Below the pieces are notes generated by a model. The model was not told the origin of the DNA. It ran no database searches and saw only the letters and a list, made by a program, of their open reading frames with translations. A DNA stretch of 64,000 bases, from positions 25,310,906 to 25,374,905 of the forward strand of contig JAFMSR010000005.1 in the NCBI GenBank assembly GCA_022818135.1, given 5' to 3'. The position numbers and the translations under genes are program-made. Shown in pieces: positions 13,791 through 36,110 of this stretch (positions within the stretch are counted from its first letter, which is position 1; the number at the start of each line of letters is the position of its first letter). The stretch is from Saxidomus purpurata (lineage: Eukaryota > Mollusca > Bivalvia > Venerida > Veneridae).

Positions 13791-16700
13791 CATGTATTAC
13801 CACCTCATAATATCAGCAGAGTTATGAACATAGGATATGCAAACAAAATCAATCTTGGAAATATGTGTACATCTAAATGCTATAGTCTCATAGCCTTTAT
13901 ACTGATGAAACTACTTATGTAAAAAATGCCATCAGATAAATTAAATATGGAATGTACATCATTTTTCTACCCAGTAATTAACCATCCATTGAATTGTTCA
14001 TTGTATCTTCTTCATCATCAGTATGTCAAATAAACATATAATTCCATATAAGATTATATGTTACATGCACATACATGTATGTGTTAATACCACATATGGC
14101 ATCTTGAGACTGTATAATCTAGGCTGTGAGATGTGTCTTCTCCAGGGTTCTAATTGAATCTGCTATCCACCACTGGATGCAGAGTTGTGTCATGCATTTG
14201 GACCATTGCATTATTCTACAGAGGGTCCAACATAATTTTGAAAATAATTTTTAACCTGTTTTTGGTTCATATCCTAGAAAGTTTTACAAATTTTATGCTA
14301 AAATGGTTGAGAAAAGTTATAATACATAACAGTCTAATTTTACTTTAAAATTACTACCCCCATAAAGTATTACCCCAACCACCTCGACAGGGGTTCTGAA
14401 TAAAAAAGAATGGTAGCAGTGACATAAAGTATGTGGAACTGCGTGCCAAGAATTAAACTACATTGAAATAAAAATGAACTTTGATAACCTTCTTCACTCT
14501 AGAAAATATCACTGTTTCCAAGAGGTTCATTTTTCATATGTGTTTTTATATACCCCACCTATATAATCGGCCCACTTAAACAAAATATAAAGTAGCATGA
14601 TATAAAACTTTATATAAAATTAATCACCATAGTCCTCAGTACATAAATACCGCATTTCGCTTTAATTATCTTCCCTTCTCTTAGAATAATCCTAGATTTC
14701 TAGAGGGACAATTTTCACTTTCGGGCTACGGGAAAAAACCTAAATATTGTTCAAAACTTTTTTCTGTTAAAACATTTGTCAAATTAAGGGGCCGTATAAT
14801 CATCACAAGTATTAATACTACAAAATAACATTAAAACCCCCGTTCCAAATGCTTGATTTATTCGAAAACGCCATTTCAAGCCTTCAGTTTCTTCAATGTC
14901 AATTTACCCCACCCACTTGACATCCATCAACATATCCATTCAAGGTTCCAGTATAAGATTATTATATTTGAACATTAATATGCCACGGTCCTAAAAGTGT
15001 CTTTAATGTAGAATGTATTTAACGAAAAGTGTTTATGGCAATTAACTTTAATTACGCCCATTTTCTCGCACATTGGGATCAATTTCCTGCAAAAGTCACT
15101 CCGACAGGTGTTCAAATTTGACACATACTGTGATATGAAAACTGTGGATCTTTGTCACTTCTCGATGTCATTTTTTATTGTTAAGGTACGAAGCTAATTG
15201 ATCTGATTCTTTCGGTCTGATTAAAAGGTCTAAATTTAGATAAATTGTGAAATCCCAAAGTGATCGTATAACGTGTAATCCGTTTAGCGTGTAGCGTGTA
15301 GCGTGCGCTTCGTACATCGTGTATATCGTGTATCGTTCTGAATCGCTCATCGTGTATTTACCGAACGTGCAACGTGCGTCTAACGTGCGTGTATCGTGCG
15401 TACATCGTGCGTGTATCGTGCACTCCGTGTGACAACTGTTACGTTCCGACTACTGTATTGTCGAGTGAAACGTTGATTTAGTTGGGCAAGAAATACTCTG
15501 GTGATACCTCCATACCTTCCTGCCATCATATTAATAAATCTGGCCTTGTAATGGTGAGACCAAGGCTTCATTTTAAAGGTAGTAAGGTCTCCATACATGG
15601 TGTATTTAGTAGTGTAGAACGTGTTGAATCTAACGGCAACGAGACCGCTCATCCTGAAATGAACATAAAACTACAATCAACAATTCTTTTAACTCTACCG
15701 GTATTTTAATTTTGATCTATATTTATGTATGATTTATGTATAGCGAATTTTCAGATTTTTTAAACAATATTTATTCTCGAAGATACATGTACACATAATA
15801 CAAAAGTGGAACAATACATTCAGAATATGAAACCAAGCCGTCAAGAAGACTTAATTAATTTCGTTTTCCGAGTTTAAATTCAGTTTCACAGTACAATAAT
15901 TTATTTGCTTATTTCTCATATTATGGCTAAGTAACTTTATTACATATGACTTTATTCCAAAGATTTTTGGCAATATTTGATTATTATTCGCTAGTCTTAA
16001 TAACATTTTGCCACTACTCATGCATCTTTCTACAATTACAATTAAGTTAAATCAAAATAACTTCCAACCGGCAAACTTCAGTGTTCCACAAACACATATA
16101 TCAATTATACTCAGCCCGTGCCTGTATTGCTACTTGTAGTCATATATGTGCAATATATTTATTACGTGACTGTACACCCCAATATACGCTTCCAATCTTC
16201 GTAAATATGACCATTCACGTCGCCAGCCATTTGTCCGGAGTCATAAAACCTTCAAAAGAAAACATAATTTTGAAAAGCGATATATATAAAATGCGTGCAT
16301 TTAGACGTCAGCATTGATTTATTTTCTGTAAGTATCTTATATAAAATAAATATTAAGATATTTTATCATTTCTGTATAAGAATAAACATCTTTCACATAT
16401 TCACCTCTGATCCAAATTGTTATATTACTATAACATTATGTTGTTTACCCTTTGGGGGAAATGCAGTATCTCGGATATAACCTGTTGTCAAATGATTGCC
16501 ATAGATTAACAGTAATAGTAACCCTGAAAGACTTATCCTGTTCCACGGACATGATTATATACCGACGATATGACGATGTGTACAATGTATTCAGAACCAC
16601 CATCTAAATTTGTTCATTTATTTTTTTAATGTTACTGCAATGCAATATAGCGTAGAAGCTAAAACATTGAAGATCAAGAGAGGAATACTTCATTTCAGAG

Positions 16701-17548
16701 GCTTACTTTCTCCTTTCATGGCCAGGGTAAATACATGGCTATCATCGACTTATTTTCATTATACCACTACTTCGTCCCTGAAAGAAGTGTGGAGTTGTCA
16801 GTTTTATTCTAACTATTGGCCAGGGGTGTTAACAAATACATATAAAACACTAACTTATTCCATTATCATGCCTGAATAGGAAAAACAGAAGCATTTTTGT
16901 TCTTTTTTTTGCGTTATGTTCTGTGTCGTACTTATTTAAGTAGGCAGAACATAATCATCATGACAACTGTATTGCCATCAAAATATATATGCAATTGTTG
17001 CACTTAAGCAACCAACAAATATTTACTTCAATAGTCTGTACACTATTTTAAGTTATAAGGAGTTTCAAGTTACAAAGAAAAAACAATTTGTTCAATTTGT
17101 AGAAGACATAATTGAGTATTGTTTTAAAATGTTTTCATGCATATATTCTTTGAAACTAACATACTTTCGAATAATTATCAATATGAAAGCAGGGTTTATC
17201 ATCTTTTACTATCTGCCATTGCCTAGATCACACTTTGAAGACTGTATCCTTTTTCCAGTGCAACCAATTTCTAGAAAATGTTATAGAAGGAAATGATACA
17301 GGCAGCCGTGTTCAAACTAGAGGAATAACCGGAGAAACCGTTTTAACTATTACAGAGAACAACTATTATTCTTATACAAGAGCTATTATTATGGAGTGGA
17401 TATCAGTTATGTTGTGATGTACGTTACTGTCGTTGTGTCTATCGTAAATATGAAATAAAATAGAGCATAAAATCATATATAACCTGTAGAGGGGAAAAAA
17501 GTCCAACGTAAATCCAAAAGCAATTACAAACAATGTTCTAGTCCACAT

Positions 17549-17907
17549 TGTTATGTTACGAACAGAGCACTTTAATCAGCGAGACTGCAGACGTTACTTT
17601 TCAACAGAGTAAGTTTCCTAACTTGCATGTTTGAGAGATTTTGTGGTGATGTTGTTAATAAAAGTGCATCGATTTGCGCATCTTTGTGGTAATTTCGTCT
17701 GGGTTTTAGTGTACTAAAATGCCAACTATTATTATATTCTGGGATATAGCACCATGCCTTATATCAAAGTGTATCACAAACACAAGGGTCTGAACTGTGA
17801 CTGACAGTTGTGACTGAAAACGCTATACGTGAGAATGTTGATATTAATATTAAAAATACATCTAATTATTTTATTTAAAAAAAAACAGAAAAAATAGACC
17901 GCATAAC

Positions 17908-17938
<31 letters not shown>

Positions 17939-20100
17939 GGTGGTGTGCACTTCTGGGTGCTGTGGGGCTCGTTTTTTTTGGGGGGGCTGCGTTTTTGGTA
18001 CGTGGCATTCCCTGTTTGATATTATTTTTGTTTTTTTGTACATTTCAATAGGAATCGATTATCTTCCCAAAAATAACACTCTCATTTCAAATTAAAAAAT
18101 AACGACTGTTGAAGTTAATGTCATAAATATTATGAAACATAAACATATAAGACGTTCTAGAGTCTCAACTAGTTCATGTTTGACAGAGGACGTACATTGT
18201 AGATTGAGAATAGTAATATGTTAATTGATATTTAATACCATATTGTTGCTATAAAGAAAAGTTTTTGACGTCATACTTTCAGTGACGTATGATCAGTATT
18301 TGCAAAGAGCTGGTTTCTAGTGTTTGGATTAGGGTTTTGAATCTGGTTCGTAATGTTCTTTGTACTGGAAAGCTTGTTTATGGTATTGCTTTGTGCATAT
18401 GTTCGTAACTGCTTTTTGTATTTTCTGTATGTGTTCTTATTTTAAATTTCAGCGACATCAGTTAATTTTAGAATGAAAATGAAAACAGAAAACACTAAAG
18501 ACCAAAGCAATTCAGTTGAATTAAGGAAATGTTATGTTTTCATCTTTTGACCTCGTTACATATATAATGTAGCGGAACACATTTTTATTTTATGTGTAGA
18601 TTGGTATATCAATCAATACTGACACCAACATATCGAATTGCTGATATATATTTTAATAGAACGAACATTTGCAAGAACCTACTTCTTTACCTCATTGAAT
18701 CCTTTCAAAATTGATCCATGGACTTTACCTTTGTGTTTGAAGCATGCCTAAGCTTTTGTAAACAATTTCTACAAATTATAATTTACAGATACGTAAGTGC
18801 TGAAAAAAACTGATAGCTTGTAAGATAATGTTGGCAGCTAACGTAAATATTCCTTTCGTTCTGACATGACCTATTTTTGTAAATTAGGGCGTGAAACAAA
18901 TCATACACACGTTGAATAAAATTATCACGATACTTCTTCAGGTTACAAGCTAGACTTATCTGTCAGGGAAGTTTAAGGCAAGTAATTAATGTGTCAATGT
19001 GTCATGGGATCTTTGCCCTGAATATCATGAATGTCCCTTTATATAGATATTATGTGTACGATTTTAAAACCAAGCGCTCATGTTGGCGTGAAGTTGAGCT
19101 GCTATGCACTATGATACAATCAAGGTGTTGCACACCAGTTACACCCAAGACTTATTGTGTCTGCATTGAAACATTATATTTTTAATACTTTATGTAGATA
19201 TCGGATTTAGCTTATAATTCTGAATCCCTGTCAATCAAAGTAATTTATTTAATCAGGGCGTGATAAATACGAAAAAGGAGCGCAACAAAGATATTGCCAA
19301 CCTTTGGTGATCTTCAATCTAATCAAAGCCAGTAACTCATAGGACTCCTCAAATTTAAAACAACTCAAAGTCATGCTAAATTTAGGTTAGAATTGGTCAC
19401 TGCATAATTTCGATAAATTGTCATAAAGATAAAGAGTCACATGGCCTGTACAATTCGCAGTTTGGCAACAAGATAATTGGAAAATTATGATGGTTTTGAA
19501 CTTTAGCATGCGAAAACCTGTTTTTCAACTACAAAATTTTAATTGTAATTGACACATGTCACTCTTCTGAACATATTTTCTGTATATTAGGGGTACTTAC
19601 GAATCGTATATGTGTAACCAAATATGGCTAGTTTTCTTTTTATGTAGGTCGAAACTTTCAACAGATCGATGTTGTTGGGTGAGAGTATACTATGCATTTA
19701 AATATTGCATTCTAAAATCAACCGTTTCATTACGACACAATGATGCAATTGCGTTACTTACGACAACAGGAGCCATTTTTTGCTTTTCTCCTCAAAATAT
19801 TCTAATGCACACCGCAAAATTGTCTCTATTAATTCAACGATACTTGTATGCGACAAAGCTTATTAACTAGGATTTTTAAACAACGCTTCCGTATCATTTT
19901 TGTTAATCATGCCGGCTGTGTGTAAAAAATAGCATCCTTTATCAATACCCTAAAGCATGTTACCTAATTTGGAAAGAAATATGACCAAATGAGCGATATT
20001 TTGTTCAAACAAAATGACATTCAACGTTCCCAAATTTCATCGAAACACTATGGCATGGATTGCCGACACAGCTCCAAGAATCGTAGCCTCAGATTACTAA
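17549..20100. other. Intergenic region upstream of pseudogene B
   Basis: AT-rich with no gene recognised. It contains one GT-microsatellite repeat, listed separately. Scattered short open frames lack any family motif. Confidence 0.5.
17907..18015. repeat. Dispersed repeat carrying a (GT)n microsatellite (copy 1)
   Basis: A (TG)n run at 17909-17937 is followed by TTGGTGGTGTGCACTTCTG and CTGCGTTTTTGGTACGTGGC. The same flanking blocks follow the GT run at 44266-44354, so the microsatellite belongs to a repeat family. Confidence 0.7.
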
Positions 20101-20130
20101 AATCATAGCAGTAGCAAACTCGTGAAATTA

Positions 20131-20576
20131 CCAACTTCACGTTTTTGCTACTGGTACTGCCAGCTACTGCTACTGCCAATTTCACGTTTTTGCTACTGGT
20201 ACTGCCAGCTACTGCTACTGCCAACTTCACGTTTTTGCTACTGCCAGCTACTGCTACTGCCAACTTCACGATTTTGCTACTGCTACTGCCAGCTACTGCT
20301 ACTGCCAACTTCACGATTTTTCTTCTGCTACTGCTAACTACTGCTACTGCCAACTTCACGATTTTGCTACTGCTACTGCCAGCTACTGCTACTGCCAACT
20401 TCATGATTTTGCTACTGCCAGCTACAGATACTGCCAACTTCACGATTTTGCTACTGCTACTGTCAGCTACTGCTACTGCCAACTTCACGTTTTTGCTACT
20501 GCTACTGTCAGCTACTGCTACTGCCAATTTCACGTTTTTGCTACTGCTACTGCCAGCTACTGCTACTGCCAACTTC
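20131..20576. repeat. Minisatellite, 39-45 bp units (CTACTGCCAGCTACTG type)
   Basis: About ten units of the form CCAACTTCACG-TTTTTGCTACTG.. with lengths 45 or 39, always multiples of three. Because of this the minus strand is open from 20584 to 20048 (178 codons, repeating KLAVAVAGSSSSKNV) and the plus strand is open over 154 codons. I regard both as products of the repeat, not as established proteins. Confidence 0.9.
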
Positions 20577-20599
20577 CTACTCATTAGTTCAGCACAAAT

Positions 20600-23260
20600 C
20601 CAAATGTAAATATTGACAGTGCACTTCTGAACATGTTACTCCGAAATCTCTAGACACAAAGAGCACATTAAATATGAAGAATGTTTAATACTTATATGTT
20701 TGAAATGTATAAGCCTTGTTTTGTCAGCTCATCTTGGGATGTGCTTTTAGTATGGTTGGGTGTTGTTTTTCTGCTCGAAGTTCATATATTACTTCAAAGG
20801 ATACTTTCTATGAAAACGCTTTGCATTTTGTCCTGAAACATCATTGTGATGCATTTATTCTGTATCTGTAACAGGACTATTCAAGAAATGATGATAAGTC
20901 ATAAGGGCACAGTTAATTTTCCTATATGTCTGCATAACTATACAAATAAAAATTATCTCAGAAATTATCATTCATGTTTTCAGTATTGAATCAGTCTATC
21001 CATGCTTTGTTAGAATAGTTGATTTGTTAAAGAGCTGGCTAGAAACATTTAGTTAAATGAAATCAAAAGAAAATACATGAACCTTTAGTAGGGGGAAATG
21101 TTAACGAGTTACAGAGGGGCTCGGGTGAAAGATAAAGGTCGCGGTGGCCCTCTTATTAGAAAGTATTGATTATTTTACTGGTAAGTAATACCTTGAATTT
21201 ACCTGCACTATATGTCATCTCAGCCTGCTTTCTTAGTAATGTTTACCATCAGCATATTTCCTTTGCTTATTACAGGTCTTGTTTTTTTTATTTTACCTTT
21301 TTTCACCCAGAAACCCTTTCTTGATTACGATAGACAAGTGCCGTGCTTTTGTAAGTGTGTGTTTCTTTTTTTTTTATTTGTTTGTTTTATATATTTTATC
21401 AGAAACATTATTTGTCGGCCACTAGGTTACAGCGTACTTGACATTCTTCTATTTTCGACTTTAACTTGATATTATATATCATAAATTTGATTAGTGGTTT
21501 ACACATATCTTTTGATGGATTAAACTTGGGCGAACTATCACACTCGTATTTTCTAATGCAAATCTAAAGATTCGAATTTAGGACTAATTAATCATTCTAA
21601 AAGATGATATAGTTACCACGAAAAGCTACTTGGAATGATAAACAAGACATCTTTATCCAAAATGTTGAAATTCCAGCTTGTGTGTTATGTCTCATTTCAC
21701 ACATTTTTGCATAAATCTATCAAAATGCCACTTCATTTCGGCAGTTTATCTTTACAGGCTACATTCTGTTTACTTTACTGCCAAGTAAATAAAATAAATG
21801 TTTATATCTGCTTACAAAAACTAGAGCAAAATTTATATATATATATATATCTGTAGTCTTCACGGCTTTCTGCTGATGACCTTCGGTAAATTGTCTCAAT
21901 GACCTCTATTTTTGGCCTCTGATCCTAGATTTTCTACAAGTCTCTTTGTCTTATTCTTTTCTCTCGGAAATGTTTTACCGATGTACTCACAACATTTGGA
22001 ATTCTGAAGAGATATCTTAATCTAGTGAAATTGTATCCTGACTGCTGTACCGGTATCACGTTTGAAAGCTTTCCTGTATTTGTTCACTTTTACTTATAAC
22101 TTTAAGTCAAATAGCAGTCTAATGTAAGCGTTTCATGTGAATGGAATGAAGTAAGCGATGTAGATTGCATTTTAGCATATTGGAGGCTCGATCAAATGCG
22201 ATCTAGGAACATATTCCTGTTTAGTAGATGCATATTATACATTTTAGTAGATTTACAAGATAACTAAAAAATATAGGCATTTGAAGTGAGCAGGTTGTGA
22301 AAAGATGCATTCATATTATAAATTTTGTCTGTTACATGTACCTGTTTCGAAAGAGACAACAAAGGTATATCTATTTGTGACACCAAACATTCAGATCTTG
22401 CGATAACTCAAAAGTTATGCAAGTAAGATGTTAACTTTTACTTGGACAGTATTACACATGAGATATCTTTAAGAACATTTGTACTGGTTTAAGAATGTGC
22501 TTTCAATTAAATTTCTAGCTGGTATTGGCGATATTTGCTTTCGTTTAAAGTTTAATAGGGACAACATTGATCGAAATGGCTGATTTACATTCGCTAAGGA
22601 CTTGTCAATTTCAATAACTGAAGCAAGATTTTTCCGTCATTGTGTTCTTAAATTCGATAAATATTCTGTTAACACCTTTGCATATTATTAAATAAAATTG
22701 CCGAGTTCAATAAGCCTTTTCTTTTCTAAAAATAAGCACAAACGATGTAAAATCGAATCAGTATTTTAACTTTGTACTAATTTTGGATGTATTTGTAAAG
22801 TTGTAAACATTAGCTATAAAATATGTTAAAAATATACTCTTATTTATTATGACAAGGAAGATCAATATCTGTCATGCTATTAAATTTTGTTTTATAAGTT
22901 AGAACATGCACAGACCAGACATCTTCTCCGACCTGAGAAAGATCTTCTCAAACTTAGGAATAACAGCACCATCACTATTACAAAAGTAAATGCATACCTT
23001 TTTTTAAGTTTATAACAAACAATAAGGAAATCTTCTCTCGATATGCAGATCTTATGATCTTATGACTTACAGTCCTATTTATCGCATATTATGCATTTCT
23101 TTTTTGCCGTTTATTTCACATAAATTTTATGCACTTGTAGCTTAACTAATATTTCGTGTTGTCAAGTATTTCTTCATTTTCTCGGACTTATTCATATTTG
23201 TCAAAATACACCATGATCTCACTTAATATTCAGTGTCATATAAATTTGTATTTTGTTATT
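20600..23260. other. Intergenic, AT-rich, nothing recognised
   Basis: No splice-supported coding sequence and no recognisable mobile element. A short AT run lies at 21834-21851. The hydrophobic open frame at 21212-21469 is consistent with chance in AT-rich DNA. Confidence 0.4.
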
Positions 23261-23384
23261 ATATGTGTAGATAGTTTTTGGTATTTGAATCCTTATGTTA
23301 AAAAAATTATATATGCTGCTTTGCCCAAATATTCAAATTTCAAGATTTAGTTTAGTTTATAGTTTATACTAATTTATTTTAGCT

Positions 23385-23600
23385 CGATTGTGAAGAAAGC
23401 TTATAGCTTATCGAGTCACTCTCGAGTCCGCTTCCTGGAGAAAGCAGTAGTGGTGTCATATGAGGAGGTACGGTCGTGACCCCACTGTGGCTCGAACCCG
23501 CAAACTCCGGGATGAGCGGCAGACACCTTAACCTCTACACCACCGCTCCATTAAGATTTACAAACCACACATGGTCCAATATCAAAATTTTTGATAACGC
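23385..23600 (-). mobile_element. tRNA-derived SINE in the 3' flank of PON-C
   Basis: The minus strand has an A box (TGGTGTAGAGG) and a near-consensus B box (GGTTCGAGCC) about 35 nt apart (about 23485-23545), followed by a body running to about 23390. The block is missing from the duplicate at 36250-36970, as expected for an insertion. Confidence 0.7.
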
Positions 23601-23601
23601 A

Positions 23602-23698
23602 AAGAGAAACAAAGTTAATGAATATACATGTGATACATGTTTATTCCTTAAATTTGTTTCTGTATAAAACATGTATATTCATTAACTTTATTTCTCTT
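23602..23698. repeat. Near-perfect hairpin, 29-bp arms
   Basis: AAGAGAAACAAAGTTAATGA.. (23602-23630) is mirrored by ..TCATTAACTTTATTTCTCTT (23670-23698) with one mismatch and a loop of about 39 nt. Confidence 0.8.
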
Positions 23699-23942
23699 GA
23701 AGTAACGTAAAAAGGAGATGTTTGACCATGTGTGATTTTCTAAACTGACGCTATTATCATCTGATACAGAAATGTACTCTAAAATTAAGACAAATTGATA
23801 AACATATAATTTTGATCGGTGATTTTGTAGTTTTTAAAACATAGACATAATCCGTAATATAATCTAAACTCTAAGTCTCAAAGATGAACTTCAAGTACAT
23901 AACAAAGTCAAATCAACACACTTTCACTTCTGATTACAACCC

Positions 23943-23948
23943 TTTATT
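23943..23948 (-). promoter_or_regulatory. Probable polyadenylation signal of PON copy C
   Basis: AATAAA on the minus strand, 135 nt past the TAA of copy C, in sequence conserved with copy D (see 36621-36626). Conservation of signal and spacing between the duplicates supports its use. Confidence 0.6.
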
Positions 23949-24082
23949 CAATAACTTTGTTCACATTACTGTAATTACAAAGCTGAAATAGTTCAAATAA
24001 TATTAAAATATCATTCAAACACACGAGGGAGCAAACATTGAACATGAATACTTAAAGTTGTTTATCACGTGTTTTCTTCTGG

Positions 24083-33261
<9,179 letters not shown>

Positions 33262-34198
33262 AATTATCTTCTCTGTAGTGCAATGTTGGTACTTAAATTA
33301 TTCGTATAGTCCTGTTTTACATATAAAAGTACGATATCACAGTCAGAAAATGCTCTTTCTGTTTTTACAAACATTTTATCTGATAATTTATCTAGGGCTG
33401 ATCAAATTCAGCAACGAAAAGCATATGTTCGGTAAAATAAACAATCATGTTAACAGTATTTGTTATTTCAGCTTTTCAAGAACGTTTATCAACACAAAAC
33501 ATTTAAACGATAATACACTAACATATTTAAGGTACTTAAGATTAAAGAAAGCGCCTTAAAAACGAGAAGATCCCTTTTTACATTCTGTAATTCATTAATT
33601 TTAAATGAAAAAGTTAAATGTTTGCCGATGGCAAATTTATTCTTAAGGCGACACTTTTGTTTCTATACACATTTAAGTTCTTTTTTCAAGAAATGATTAT
33701 TTGTAAAGAGAAAATGGCTACTTTATGGGCGTAACTCATTTATATTTTTTTCCGACAAAAAAAAAATGTAGTCAGAAATTGTTCAACTTCAATTTAATTA
33801 TTTTTAGGTATGATCTTTAGGTATGATCTTTATGTATGCCTATGTCAAGATATTTTGAGAAAGATAAAAATACATTTATTATTTTTTTCTTAACCAAAAC
33901 ATTAATTTTAGTACAATGAAATCAGAATGAAACATTTGACATTTTAGAAATGGAAAGTGGGTTCACAGGTTTCAGTGGAACGCATGTGAGTTATAAAAGG
34001 TCATTCTGTATCTCTTTATTTGAAAGTATATAAATAGGTAGTTGTGCGTACCGTTTCTTGCAGATATGTGATTCTGTTCCTGCGAAGGGTATGCTTTAAC
34101 TTCACCTGCCCTATCTTTATATCAGCTTAACCACATTCTATATTTTAAGCCTTCACTTTGTTTATTATGCTGTCAAGTGAATTGCTAAAAGAGCATCC

Positions 34199-34462
34199 AA
34201 TGGGTTACACCACATGGGTAGCATGCATGAAAATAACAAGAGAGCCATGATGGCCCTATAAGTTTACTTGAGAACCAAAACGTGTTTGGAATTCAAGCCA
34301 TTTTTTTAGCTTATCTATTTGATCAGTGTTGATGGGAATGGGTCCCATGAGAAACGTTGATGCTGATAGAATAATTCATTCTTCATCATATATGAAATGA
34401 AGATTAAAGCGGAACATACTGTAACAGGATCATACGTACACTGTCAGACGAACGGACGGACA
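34199..34462 (+). mobile_element. Dispersed repeat ending in GGAC run (copy 2, plus)
   Basis: Partner of 31210-31460 in opposite orientation, ending AACGGACGGACATATATA. The pair brackets exon 1 and the promoter side of PON-C. Confidence 0.75.
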
Positions 34463-35649
34463 TATATATATGTATATAGAAAATGTTCCCATTAGTATTT
34501 TTATATTATACGTACTTAATAAACGTAAAAACGGTCATTTCTAATTACGTCCAGTTGTCGCAAAATAGCAACGCGAGTTATTCAAGTTATAGTTGAAGTT
34601 GTGAGTAGGCTCGAGCTCGTTACATAACTTACACAAGGAAATCCCAAGAGATTTCGGAGAAATTAGAGTGGAAATATTCTTAGACTAAACTAACATAAAA
34701 AACAAATTATATTATTTTTATATTTATTTAAATGTGGTATACTTAGAGCCGGTCGCTACAGAGTTTTCACGTCAGATTTTCAAAACATGCGCACCAAATT
34801 ATGAGAGACTTTCATATTTGATACAGGAAATGTTCTGCAATTATCCTACGTCTTTTCGAACACCTTTGCGTTATCTTACGTATTTTCTATATTTAATTGG
34901 CAAAAATTTAAAAAATCGTCTTACGCAAATATTTTGTTTTCACCTTGACTTCCTTTATCTGGCTATCTGCATCATTTACTACTTTATCTTTCGCGCTGGG
35001 TATCCTACTAGACTTACTGGTTACATGTGGGGCGAAGGTCAATTAATAGCTGATAGGAATTGTACACTCTGTATGGTTGGTTAAAATTATGGCACGCCAA
35101 ATTACTACTTAACTGACAACATTCATTACCGATGCAGTGAGATCTACCTGTAAGTGATACAATGTGATAAATTTAACGCGCAGTGAGTGAGTGATCATTA
35201 ACTGTAAACATACAATGCATAGTCGATCTGAGCAGCCGACACATATATTTCTAATTTATTCACATTGGTTAGTTGTATAGTTGTTTAAGTCAGTCAGTCC
35301 AGATATGTCTTTGAAATATACTATTTTTCTTTTCCTTACATACATTTATTTTGAAGTGTCTGGTAGGGTTTTTTTATAAGGAATTTCCCTGTCTGAGGTT
35401 TTTGGTCTGTTTACATTTCGTGCTATCTGCCAAATTTAATTGATAATTAACTGCTCTCTGTGGAATGCAGTGTGTCTGGTATGCTAAAAAAGCACACTTT
35501 TAAGCAAAGTGCTTATTTTCTGGAAAGTTTAGGAAAAGTAATAGTGAATAGTGTGTCAGAGGGAAAATGTAACTAGAAATATCACTGAAGATAATGAATA
35601 CCCCCGAACACCGCACTGACACAGTACATAAAATGTTTGTAACGTTTGA

Positions 35650-36110
35650 TGCTTAATTATTGGATCATGCACAACAAGGCATTGTACTTGTCATTTCTGT
35701 GAAGTATCATTAAATTCTGACCAAGGATTTTGGATAATCAGAGCACACAATATTTAATTATCTCAAGCCCCTGTGACCTTGACCTAGTGACCCGAAACAT
35801 GAACCATGCACAACTAAACTAGGCATGGTACTTATCACTTCTGTGAAATATCATTAAATTCTGACCAGGGGTTTTGAAGATAAAGAGCGCACAATATTTT
35901 ACTATCTCGAGCTCCTGTAAACTTGACCTTTGACCTAGTGACCCGAAACATGGACCATGTACAACTAGTCATGTTACTTATCACTTCTATGAAGTATCAT
36001 TAAATTCTAACAAGGGTTTTGCAGATTTAGTGTTCACCATATTGCGTCTACAGACGGACGGACAGACGGTCGGACGGACGGACAGACAGACAGACAAGCT
36101 GAATCCAGTA
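35650..36110 (+). repeat. Tandem ~145-bp 'gaccttgacc' units ending in (GGAC)n
   Basis: Units start with AAGTATCATTAAATTCTGAC at 35702, 35846 and 35992 and share GACCTAGTGACCCGAAACAT. They end in a GGAC/GACA-rich run at 36050-36095. This unit type is characteristic of bivalve genomes (family knowledge). Confidence 0.8.

Larger units (their letters stand above)
9548..15457. mobile_element. 5.9 kb element with terminal inverted repeats and ACGTGCGT-rich ends, inserted in PON pseudogene B
   Basis: The two ends carry the same 28-bp sequence in inverted orientation, beginning TACAGTAGTCGGAACGTAAC (9548-9575 and 15430-15457). Just inside each end lie short CGTGCGTRTA/TATCGTGTA-type repeats (about 9590-9760 and 15270-15430) that can pair with each other. 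The outermost TA may be a target-site duplication. The element sits in exon 6 of PON copy B: exon sequence resumes directly at 15458 and the donor-like AAAAGTAAGT lies at about 9534-9543. No transposase was recognised inside. The interior holds a degraded non-LTR fragment (10920-11715), a foldback (10343-10443) and a tRNA-SINE (13540-13790), so it has collected nested insertions. The superfamily is unassigned. Confidence 0.75.
8445..17548 (-). pseudogene. Paraoxonase (PON) family pseudogene, copy B, interrupted by a 5.9 kb element
   Basis: Remnant exons (minus): exon 1 17484-17548 (intact, starts MWTRTLFVIA); exon 2 about 17210-17270 (NWLHWKKDTVFKV then TGA, shortened, weak donor); exon 3 16563-16603 (DGGSEYIVHI, 15-nt in-frame deletion); exon 4 remnant about 16170-16256 (frameshifted, GQMAGDVNG); exon 5 not found; exon 6 about 15458-15653 (SGLVAVRFNTFYTTKYTMYG, then frameshifts, and a stop in YFLPN*INVS); exon 7 9267-9329 (MVYIGEW* plus a 19-nt deletion); exon 8 about 8981-9110 ([16 protein letters not shown], acceptor AG and donor degraded); exon 9 about 8445-8612 (VLRVKVRDHAV, premature TAA at 8508-8510, beyond which MCDVKYLS is still readable). 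The mobile element splits the end of exon 6. Several independent inactivating lesions make this a pseudogene with high confidence. Confidence 0.92.

Noticed and set aside
21212..21469. 85-aa hydrophobic membrane protein
   Set aside because: Composition is that of T-rich DNA and there is no splice, promoter or family support.
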